In this document: positions 12,901-24,900 of the stretch, in pieces
Numbering within the stretch: the stretch's first letter is position 1
Layout: each line of letters opens with the position of its first letter
Source: Mimachlamys varia
Lineage: Eukaryota > Mollusca > Bivalvia > Pectinida > Pectinidae
NCBI GenBank assembly: GCA_947623455.1
Contig: OX392536.1
Span: forward strand, 8,799,282-8,863,281
Length of the DNA stretch: 64,000 nt
Direction: 5' to 3'
Made by a program: the position numbers and the translations under genes
The notes under the pieces: model-generated
The model's database searches: none
What the model was told of the DNA's origin: nothing
Seen by the model: the letters and a program-made list of their open reading frames with translations, nothing else

Positions 12901-15900
12901 TTGTAATTGATTGAAGGATAGTACATGTAATTTGAGTAAAAATTTCAATTATTCTTTTATTTAATGTATATATCGATTTGTGTCTGTAATGTCAATATTA
13001 CACTTTACCTATTTTGATGTTATAATAACAACATTGCTAGAAATCATTCAAAAACCTGATATTTGATTAAAAGTGTACCATCGTGCAATTGGTTCAGGTA
13101 ATAACTCTGCGTCACCCGAGGTGATCGCATGTCCACTCTATAGAGGTATTTTTTCACACATTGATTCACCTCAGATGAAAACATTAGATCGAATTTCGTT
13201 TGCTGGTCATATGTTAGTCTAAACAAAACATGATTGGTAGTTAATTGTAATCTAAAAATATCTTAAAAGGAAATGATAAGCCCTGCCGACCTTTCCAAAC
13301 ACAAATCTAAACATGCGTCGTGTGAGAACCATGTCGATTTTAACGAAAATTATCTGTTTAAATAACTAACTTAAGCAATATTTTTTCCCATTGCATTAGA
13401 AAATAATATTGCTTAAATGATTAAAAACAAACGATAGTTCCATGTATCTCTGTGGAAATAAAAAGGGCATGTTATTGGATGGTATCGTCCAGACAGCATG
13501 GGGACTGAAATCGGTAAATAATTTTCGTTATTGTGATTAATAAATGAAGATGACTGATTTATGTATATTTAGCACTGTTTTCGTTGTGAAAAGTATTTGA
13601 TTATTGATAAAAATGAAATATTTTGCATTTCTGGTTGTAACTGTCTCTATTATTTCGCCGGACGACTTACGATGCATGTGTCTGTCAAGTGATCGTAATT
13701 GACACAGTACAGTATCATTACGCTAACAGTATACAACAAAATGGTATGCAACTTGATTTACATTACTGTCTCATTAGCAAAGACGAAGTACTTTGTGTAG
13801 CCTTCCTCATGAATGCAACCATCATTAGGACGCTAGGGTGTCGTTCATCGTCATTTATTAATCCTATATCTTACGAATGAAGCCTAAAATTACAATTGAT
13901 AGAATGATTTAGTCCATGGACATATAAATTATTGTCCAATACATATACTGGAGTTCATTACTGCTGGTCCGGGAACAGGATACATAACACATACATATAT
14001 ATCAATATAATGATCAACATATGATTCAAGGGAGATAATTCATGACAGTTGTGAGGCTATCATTACCCATGTGGGAACAACACGATTATTTTAAAAATAT
14101 TACCCAATATAATGATTAAAAACATAATATTGTCAGATCCAATACTGGAGAGGTTGGGGATACCCCTATCGATCTCCTTGGATCGAACGACTTAAGGTAA
14201 GGTAAAACAACATGGATATATTCTAAAAAAAAACACACAATAATGATAATTTGTTAAAACAATGGGAGTTGTTACAGTTATACGAATACCTCATTGTCAC
14301 TGCCACTCACAGCTTGTATGGGGAAAATCCAGTTCCCATAGCGATCTGGAGGTTTAGAGACGCGATGCGAACGCCGGACTTCTGGAATGTTTAGATCAGA
14401 AGTATCTTCCTCTGCCTATTAATTTAACTGATATCATGATCACTATGGGACAGCTCATGGTCACGAATTGACAGTTCTACAATACTGGGCGTTCTGCTGA
14501 ATGTGGATTCATTGATGACTGGTATTATCTCTGACTCATCACCAGCTATAGAGACTGTTTCAATAGATGGATCGAATTTAGTACCCCGTTCCTGCGGAGC
14601 TGATGGATTCCCGTTTCGCTCCTGGCGATGCTGTCGTCGCCTCGGGGTTGTGGTGATCTCATAATAATAATAATAAATAATATACGATATTTGATATAGC
14701 GCCCTATCTAGCTAACATAAGCCACTCTAAACCGCTTTGCAGGACATATATATACAATTCTTATACAATCAATACAATTAACACATACAGTTCTATCATA
14801 TACAATTCTAAGGAGTTCGCAGGAGCTGCCTTATCGGGCGCTAACTACTTGTCCTATACCACCTGGCTAATATCTCCATATGTGTGTGTGTATGTATGCA
14901 TGTATGCTGGAGATGAATTGTAGTGGGACCGTGTTTCCAACGGCATCTTTTATAGTGCCACCACACTTGAATGCTACATCACAGATACTGCAACATCCAA
15001 CCCAGACCATTTTATACTCCCTCTGGGTTGTTGGAGATGTGTGGTCAGGAGAAAAACACTTTCTCTGAATGTTCCATGCGTATGACGATTACGGGGATCG
15101 AACCCCGGCCGCCTGCATGGAAGGCCGGAGTGTTAACCACTCGACCAATCCGCCCATCCTCAAACTCCGAATCTTAGGATGCTGACCCTTGCCTGGTATG
15201 AGCATGGGGAACTGGCTTTTATACTGCTTCCCTTGCGGTTTTGCAGTTAAGAGGAATCTTTCACAGGAATTGTGTTGAATGGGAGGAGCATGTTTCTGTG
15301 TAGGGTCCTTCGAGGTCACTTACCAGATTCCAGCTTCACCTCATACACAGGAATATCACTATTTTAGAAACCAAATAGGGTTCCCGGTCAAATCGATCCG
15401 CCAGTCTGTGTTTCCGTTTGAGGGCGACCTTTCTTACAAGGACTCTATCGCCAAACCTCAAGCCTTGACTCATGTATATACCGATCATAACGGTGCTTAT
15501 TCTGAGCAGCTTGTTTGGACGCCTCAGACTGGGATGCTTTATAAGCATACTCCATCCTTGTTCGCAGCTTGCTAACATAGGAGGAGTGGTCCTCTGCTCC
15601 CTGTTGACAAGTGTCAGTACCGTACATAAGATAGTGTGGTGAAAAGCCGGTGGCACCACTCTCAGTGGCGTTATACGCCTGGACAAGTGGTGTTATGTAA
15701 GACTTCCAGTCAGTTTTCTTGTCATCCTCTAGAGTTATATTGAACCGTTCAGCCGAGCCATTCCCCATAGGGTGGTAAGGAGTAGTCCTGGTCTTCTTAA
15801 CCCCTGCTAATTTGCAGAGTTCTGAAATAACTTTGGACCCAAAGTTACGACCCTGATAACTGTGCAATCTTTCGGGAAAACTGTAGAACACAATGAAATG

Positions 15901-18900
15901 CTCGTACAGCGGTTTAGCAGTTGTACTTGCTTTTTGGTTGTGACATATTGAGCATATTTTGTAAAGTGATCAGTAATGCCTAATACATCCTCGTAGCCAC
16001 CTTTGGACTTATCCACCCCTAGAAAGTATATACAGACTAATTCAATAGGTCTGGATGTCTCAATGGGAATCGACTCAGCGACAGGTTTGACTGGTGTCTT
16101 ACGCAGTACACAGCGCTCACAAATCTCAATCTTTTTCTCAACATCCTTCACTAGGCCTGGCCAATAGAAACGCTGTCGTGCCAACAAGAGTGTTCATTCT
16201 TTTCCTTGAACCCCATCATGGAGACTCAACTTATTCCAAGCTCTCATCAGTTTCTAGACATATGGGGATTCACTTTTGAGCGTTTTCCCCCTGGGATGAA
16301 AACCGGTTCTCAAGAGCTCTGAAACTCTCGCTATGTCTAGATCATTCTTTTGTTCTTTCTGCCAATTAACCGCACCTAGTGTATCAGATAAAACTGCACA
16401 CTCACTGGCCACATGAGGCACAGCTTCACCTACTACACAATCCATCAGTGGGGCTACAGTAACAGCAGAGTGGCAAATAGTTTTGATAACATCCGGATTC
16501 ATTTTTAGACATGCGTTAGAGACCATCCCCATCAGCGTTGTTTTTCCCAGGTCTATAATGTAAAATAAAGTTATAATTGGCCAATGCAGCTACCCAGTGG
16601 TGACTGGTTGCATCCAACTTAGCCTTACCCATCACATAAGTGAGAGGATTATTGTCGGTGACAACTTGAAATGTATTACCATAGAGGTAATAATGAAATT
16701 TGACAGTGACTGCCCACTTAAGAGCTAAAAACTCTAGCTTATGAGCCGGATAATTCCGCTCATTGGGTTTAAAGCCGCGGCTTGCATATGCAATAACATT
16801 CTCTACACCATCTCGTTTTTGATAGAGCACAGCACCTAAACCAAGGGCGCAAACATCTGTATGGACAACAAATGGCTTTAAGAAGTCAGCATAAGCTGGC
16901 ACAGGGGGATGAGTAAGTTTCTCTTTTACAGTGTCAAAAGCTGTTTGCTGTGGCTCTTGCCACAACCACTCAGCCTTTTTCTTTGGCTTTGACTTGGATT
17001 TGGACTTGGACTTAGCCTTTGACTTCCTTGTCAAGTCATGATCCTTCAGAAGTTTGTTTAGGGGTTTATAAATCTAGAACAATCATTGATGAAGCGTCTA
17101 TAATAGCCGCTTAACCCCAGAAACTGGCGTGATTCCTTCACATTCCTAGGTGGAGGCCATTTTTTTTATGGCGGACAGCTTTTCAGGATCTGTCGCTCTA
17201 CCTTTTTCAGAGACATCATGTCCAAGGTATGTTACTGATGATTTGAAGAACTTACATTTTGAGGGGTTTGAGGCCGTGTTTCAATAGTCTGGCGAAAACT
17301 GATTTTAACCTGGTTAAGTGCTCATCAAATATCCCAGAAAAGATCAGAATGTCCTCCAAGAAGATTCCTTAAGATGCATATCTCCCATGCATTTCTCAAT
17401 GAGACGTTGAAAACACGCAGGAGCACAACTTAAACCAAAGCCCATCCGATTGGTCTCCCAGAAACCTAGGTTACCAACCGAAAAGGCTGTTTTAGGTTTG
17501 TCTGACTCCTCAACCTCGACTTGCCAGTAACCTGGCCTTAAGTCCAGCTTTGAAAACAACACGTGACCCGATCAGGCTATCTACTGTATCGTCACACCGA
17601 GGGAGCATATAAGCGTCTTTACGAGTGCGTGAGTTCAGCATGCGGTAGTCTATACAAAATCGTAAAGAACCATCCTTTTTGTGTACCAATATAACATTGG
17701 AACTATAAAGACTGTTCGATTCTCTTATGACACCTGCATTATGCATTTCTTTGACATGATGACGAACCTCCTCATATATACCAGGTGGTATCTAACGACA
17801 TGGTTGTTTCAATGGTCTATCGTCTATGAGGTCAATACGATGTTTGACAAGGTCCGTACAACCAAAGTCAAACGAAATGGTGGAAAAAGCACCTTTCCAA
17901 TTTCCCAGGACCTGACGTGCCCTAAACAGTTCCTAATCAGTAAGGTTCTCATAATCAATAATTATACCAAGTTTTTCTGGTATGTATTTCTCACTATGTT
18001 TCGTGTCAGCTGGTAAGTCCGAAGCAAGATTATCTACCACATTTACTGGGTTAGCAGTACAAATAATGCTTTTTGGCTTAATAGTATCAGGTTTACCTGC
18101 AATATTACATACTTTCACTGGAAGTTTAACGCTTGACAGACTATTGTAAACCTAATTGACACGAGGGCAAACTGTATACTTTAGGTTAGAATCGACGGTA
18201 TTCTCTGTAACAAGATTTTTCGTATCTGGGTCAAATCCCCTAGCTATGCCAGTAATAACCATTAACTCTTAGGGAGCCAAAGTAATTGGTTTCCTGCTCA
18301 AAGTTTTCACAGAGTAGGAACAAGTTATATTGGACACAGCCATCTTCCACTCCGATGGTAGAGTAACGTCATCCAAGGTTAATGCTTTTACAAAACGTAT
18401 GACATTTGTACCAAGCAGGGCATGGCACTGCTGGTTGTATTCTGTGTCTTCCACGACAAGTAATAAAATGTCAAAACAAGCACAAAAACTAAATGGCAAA
18501 CTGACAGAGCATTCAATATAGCCTAAGTAATTCAAGAGTGAGCCATTAGCTACTCTCACCTCTAAGCCTAAGGAATTAAGTTCCTGTACTGGAGATTTGT
18601 CTTCAAGACTATTATAAAATGTCACGGAAATAATGGAAATAATTGAACCACTGTCGATCAGACCTGTGACCTCTTGACCTTGAATTTTAATAAATGCCTC
18701 ATTAGAGGGACCCATAAGCCTATCCATTACTTCAGTATTTTGGCCATTTGTCATATGACCGGCCTCTGTTTGGCCACATTTAGAGACCGCTATTCTTTCG
18801 AGTCGGACTTTTGATCTTTTTTGTGACCTTTGTTGTCGGTGTAACCTTTGTAACCCTTGCCACGACCTCGACCCCTATAGCCTGACCTTGATCTCGGTCA

Positions 18901-21900
18901 TTGCCTTTTGATGTTGCTTTACCAAGTTTGTTAAGAATTTGATCGAATTTGGTCTCGATGTTTGAGGACAAATTTTCCTACAGGCTTTTCAGCTTTTTAT
19001 CAAATTCTTTACTCAGGTCCGAAGCGTACTGTTGGTCAACCTCACAGTTGACAACATGACTTTGACCTTTCTTTTTGTGATCTTGCTTGTCAGTATTATT
19101 GTGCTTGTCCATTGTGCCAGACACAGAAAGGGACATTTCTTTATCAACAACACGTATCTCACGCAACAACTCATCGAAATCTTGCAGTGAGTCGTATTTG
19201 TGACGTGTCTGACTCTTTAGCCTTTCAGACCTAAGGGGCGTCCAGAACTTATGCCTAAGCATGTCATTTCTGGATGACCTTTGGAGAGACACATCGTCTA
19301 TGGCTGTCTGTAACAGGATTTCTAATCTGCACCCAAAATCAGTGACAGACTCACCTTGTCTTTGTAACGAGTTAAACAAACTCTTGCATCAACATACCAT
19401 GAGTGGATATATCTCCGAACAATGTATCCAACTTGCGGAGTATATCTGCTATGGTTGGTCTCTCTCCAAGGGATATAAGCATCCTTTCGGCTGTACTCCT
19501 TAATTAGCGACGTTCTGCCTATACCAAAGTACTCGGGGAACTTCCTCATCCCCATGCAGGCAACGGATCTCATAACGCCATTCCTGATAGGTTACCTCCC
19601 ATTTCGGAAGGGGGTCACTACCAAAAAATTAGGGGATTTTCGGGAAATTGGGGACCACTCGACCAGAAATTGTCTCATTCAGACCAGTGTTATGAGTAAA
19701 CACTGAACTGGTCCGATCTCTTGGTAAGAGTGGTATGTAACTAGTGTGCTGGGGCTTGGAGGCAGCAGTAAAGCTGACCTCCTCCTTCACAGGCATTAAA
19801 CGGTTTTTACCAGAGGCAAGAAGAAGTTTTAACATGTCCTTATCTGCAATTGAGATTCGAGAAAATACCTCACCAAGTGTGTTTACTCTGGTATTTGTGA
19901 TTTTTACACAATCATTGAGGACCTCAATCCGCTTAGCTAGAACCATATTATGCGCAGCAAGCACAGATGCATGCAAGTTGGAATAACCCTTAGCTAAGTT
20001 TCAATCTTTATTCGGATATGGAGAACTACTACTTGGTACAGCTATTGGTCTTTCAACAAACTGTTATACTTATTTAAACTCATACCAAGTATAATCCTCA
20101 AAAAGACATATATAACAAATAATCTTAAATTACACTAGGTCAGTATCCCTCAATACACAAACCTGCTCTACTCTTATGATATACAGGGGAAACATACAAC
20201 CTTTCACTCAATGAATAGTAAAGCACTTACCTGTTCTGCATGGGTCAGGAGGGTGCTGGGAATACATGATAGTGCTATGGTGGTAGTGCAAATGAATGAT
20301 ACCAATGGCAATAAAGGTGAATGATGACACTGAGATGGTGATGACACAGAGATGGTGATGACACTGTGATGGTGATGACACTGAGATGGTGATGACACAG
20401 AGATGGTGATGACACTGAGATGGTGATGACACAGAGATGGTGATGACACAGACATGATGATGACACTGAGATGGTGATGACACTGAGATGGTGATGACAC
20501 AGACATGATGATGACACTGAGATGGTGATGCCACTGAGATAGTGATGACACTGAGATGGTGATGACACAGAGATGGTGATGACACAGAGATGGCGATGAC
20601 ACTGAGATGGTGATGACACTGAGATGGTGATGACACAGAGATGGCGATGACACTGAGATGGTGATGACACTGAGATGGCGATGACACTGAGATGGTGATG
20701 ACACAGAGATGGTGATGACACTGAGATGGTGATGACACAGACATGATGATGACACTGAGATGGTGATGACACTGATATGGTGATGACACTGAGATGGTGA
20801 TGACACTGTGATGGTGATGACACTGAAATGGTGATGACACAGAGATGGTGATGACACTGAGATGGTGATGACACTGTGATGATGATGACACTGAGATGGT
20901 GATGACACTGAGATGGTGATGACACTGAGATATTGATGATGTTGCAGACAGGCAATTGGTACCTGGTAAAACAGAATATCACAGATATAAGTTACAAAAT
21001 AGTAAGATTTACATTTTTATTAAATTACATGTAAGTAGAATATTGCCAAACTATTAATTTATAAATTTATCCAATATAATTTACGAATATATTGCAAATA
21101 TAGTTCAAAATGATAAAAAGTCTATAAACAGTCTGTCAATAATATTCTAGCTCACAGCCAACAGTCTCCGGTAACAACACAACTCATGTCATGATCACTG
21201 ATCCCACTATACACTGCCGCCCTGCCCGTAAACAGTTCTCTGCAACATTCGGAACCTTTCTACCAGAGTTTCCCAGGCTCTACATCGCCCAAAGTGTAAC
21301 GTGCCAACATGTCCGTCGGACTTGTTCCATCTTCTCTCCATCACCTATATACAGTTGTGGGATCGCACAACGTTACACGATGTGCGGTGTGCGCACGATG
21401 GGCGAACGGTGTATGCACGATGTGCGAACGATGCGATCCTGGGCGATTATTTCTAACGCACATGTGGGCGCACGATAACCTAACATTGTGCGATGACAAT
21501 CGTTTTTGATGTAAAATGAGAAATGGCTTAACACTAATATACGGTTTCGCGCTAGTTAAAGCGCTTTAAGCATATCTCTACGTTTAACTACATACATTAC
21601 CTGATATTTCTATCTAAATATATTTTTTTTAATTAGGAATAGTCTTTTTGTAGTTTTTGAAACTAACCAAATAGACACATGTAAACTTTTAACACATGTT
21701 GACAAGTTCTTATTCAGGTAAATATTGCCAGTTTTTACCGAGTTATACAATATGTACCTGTACATAGACCATATACGTATATGTCTCTTGCCCGGGGCAC
21801 TTACAACACTCGCCTAGGTGTGAAAACACAAGTACAGTGGTTGGGAGGGGGGACGGGGTGTTCAAATAACTAATTATAAGAGTCCAGTTTTATAAAGGTC

Positions 21901-24900
21901 GCTCGGTAATGGCTGTCGTAGCGGATCGCCGGACACGGGACAGGGAAAACTCTGACATGTTATTTACCTGTTCTGTTACCTTGGAGCTGAACCCGCACTT
22001 GACTGTCTCCTTGTCACTGTAATACTGTTTAATGTATATTGTAAAATTAACATTTATACCAATAAATATAAAGTTTTTCTACAAGAGGGTTCCATATTTT
22101 TTTTCATTCCGTAATATTAATCGACCAATTGTACCAAATCGTGCGTGTGTGTGATGAGAATCGCACACATAAACGCACGATCTTTACATCGCCCCGTTGT
22201 GCGCACCATGGGCGAACGATGTGTGCACGATGTATGTACGATACACGCACACATTTTTTGGCGCGTTGTGCGTTACCACAACTGTAGCTATACAACACAC
22301 AAAAGTTTCGCTAACACCGGATGTGACGTCGGCGTATCCGTATCTGGAGAACACTTCTCACCACTGGCCTCAACCAGTTACACAAAATAGTGTCATCATA
22401 TGACCTTGGCTTCATACATCGTTGATCAGGTGCCGATAACTACGTGAGCGCCATGCGTAGCCTTCCTAATGAATGCAATCATCACTAGGACGCTAGCGTG
22501 TCGTTCATTGTCATTTATTAATCCTATATCTTACGAATGAAGCCGAAAATTACAATTGATAGAATGATTTAGTCCATAGACATATTAGTGTAGGATTATA
22601 TATGTTATTTACTACTATACGAAATAAAGATAAGATAAATGAATGACTTATAATGATATTAAAATATCACAATACAGTACGTACAGTCTGCCTTACCAGG
22701 TCTCAGATGTCCGGCTACTATGCTGCCTTAGCTGCAAGTGATTGGAATAGAGGTTGTGGTGTGTGAGGAAATGTAACTGCGCATGCACCTAGGAGAATAC
22801 TTCAAGAGACATGCACAGACATTCCACTCTCACTCAGGTGTGACATATACATACGTTAACATATACATGTGGACAGACTAGGCCAGGACTATGTATTGAG
22901 TAATACTGAGGTATACTCAGCATGTACAACTATGAACACACAGTCAACATTTGTATAACATTAGATGTGCATTTGGAAGATGTTGATATGTGTATATTGT
23001 GCAGAAGACAAATATTTTTCAATGTGGTGTATACGTAGTAAGCATTTATTTTTTGTTCCAGCATTACAACAGACAAGTGGAGGCTATTCGGTCAAGCATT
23101 TTGAAGTTTCCGGAACTTTCTTCCCACGAGTTTGTCAGGTTCTGTACAGTCGATAACAGTAAAGGTAGGAAACCAATCCCCCTGAGACTGCGTCAATTTT
23201 TCAGAAAGAGATTCCAGAATCACCCACCACAGATCCCTCCCTGTAGAGATGACGACAAAGTAACACAATTGCGGGAGTGTATCATGGAATTGGCTGAGCA
23301 CCAGGATCAGTGGGGCAGACAACTTCCTACCAGGTGGCTAAAGCTGGAGATGGATTTACTAAAATTAAGGGAAGAGGGAACCACGATACTGAAATTGGAG
23401 GAAGTCATTGAAATGAACCGAAAGTCTAAGGTACCTCTAGACAATGTGGAGGAGATAAAACTAGCTCTGCAGTGAGTATATACACAGTGATGTGTACACT
23501 TAAGGTTCCAACCGGGTGCACTACGCACAGACTTCAATTTATCTGGAGCCTTATATTTCACATGATGTGTATTTGTTTTATAATAAAAAATAGAGAATAC
23601 CGAAGCGTCAAAAAACAAAATCCTAACTCAAAATCGATTAAACTAGAGGCAAAATAGGAACAATTGAAAAATGTACATGGAGACCCTTGTAAAAGTACAA
23701 GATACCAAACACCAGGTGTTTCGGAAGATTAAGGGTATTCTGCTTCATCGACGACACCTGCCATGTAAATCTTAGTCACATTCAAGTAAGCGTCAATCCT
23801 CAAAATGAAAACCGAGTCATCATTGTCAGTCACAGCAAGTAAGCACACTAATAGGCAAATTCAAAAACGTCCAAGTTAATATCACACAAAGATACAGAAT
23901 ATTTCTTGATGAGATCACGATGGCGACCATAAAACGTGCTCGTAATCTTCATCAACCTGCATCCCATGAATCCCTATGTCGTATGTTTGTTCGTCAGCAA
24001 TTGACATCTGACATTTTAATGATATTGAAATTCGTAAGGTCTATATAGAATAAATATATTTCATATATGTTTGTTATCAATATATGGTATTTTGAAAACG
24101 TGTAACTGAAAACCTTCATGTACGTATATAAAGATGGTTCCAAAGTGAGTAGTTCTGCATCCATGTTACATATTGAAGACATTTGTTCTATTCGGTTAAG
24201 CGTTCTATGTAATGTATGTTCGCTTAACGCTGTATATGGGTGCCACTAAGAAAACAGTGTATATGTGATACCGACTCATAAGAAGTACTACAGTGAGCCG
24301 CCTTGCCTGCGGCACCCGATAGTGTTCTGCCAGTGACATTATATATATATAATTATAGGCATGAGAAAAGCAACTGATGCTTTCACGTACAATTTCTTTA
24401 TTTGTTTATGGATAGATCTGTGTTGCTAAAACGATTTGAACAAAGTTTGCACATATTGATTAACATTAAATCTTTTGACTCTCGTTGTGCAGTACAGTTT
24501 CGCCTGTCGCTTGACTTATAGGACCAGCATTTAATTTAGCACTCGCACAAAAGGGTACTTACGTACTTTGCATGTACCAAAATAAACCGGTCTATATTGT
24601 CTCTTCTCTGTGAAGTGTCCTACGTCCTACTTGGTGGGTGTCGTCGATGAAGCAAAAGACGCTTACTCTTCCGTGCATTGACGAGAGTCTCCATGTAAAT
24701 CTTTCTTTTGTTCCTAGTTTGCCTCTAGTTTAATCGATTTTGAGTTCAGATTTTGGTTTTGTTGACGCTTAAGTATTCCCCGATTTATTTTTTGACACAA
24801 TTAACGACCGGTTTATCCAATGTTTTAAATTTAAACTATTTTGTGCAGATCATTGCATCAACAGCATTCCCAACAGCATTACGAGATCTAGAGTTTTTTA

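Larger units (their letters stand above)
14278..19976 (-). mobile_element. Degenerate Ty3/Gypsy LTR retrotransposon
   Basis: On the minus strand the order is gag (19976-18970), zinc-knuckle remnant, aspartic protease, reverse transcriptase, RNase H, integrase and C-terminal tail, which is the Ty3/Gypsy order. The frame is broken into many pieces by frameshifts and stops. Key catalytic residues are changed in the RT and integrase, so it is not active. It sits antisense in intron 4 of the Roc-COR gene. No clear LTRs were found at 13.9-14.3 or 20.0-20.3 kb. A SINE splits the C-terminal tail. Confidence 0.92.

Noticed and set aside
15089..15160. Possible functional tRNA gene on the minus strand
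   Set aside because: A and B boxes are present, but the segment continues into a SINE body with an (ATT)n tail, and a good acceptor stem is not visible.
20204..20982. Three minus-strand frames of about 230 codons rich in His and Ser
   Set aside because: Translation of an 18-bp tandem repeat in each frame; no non-repeat domain.
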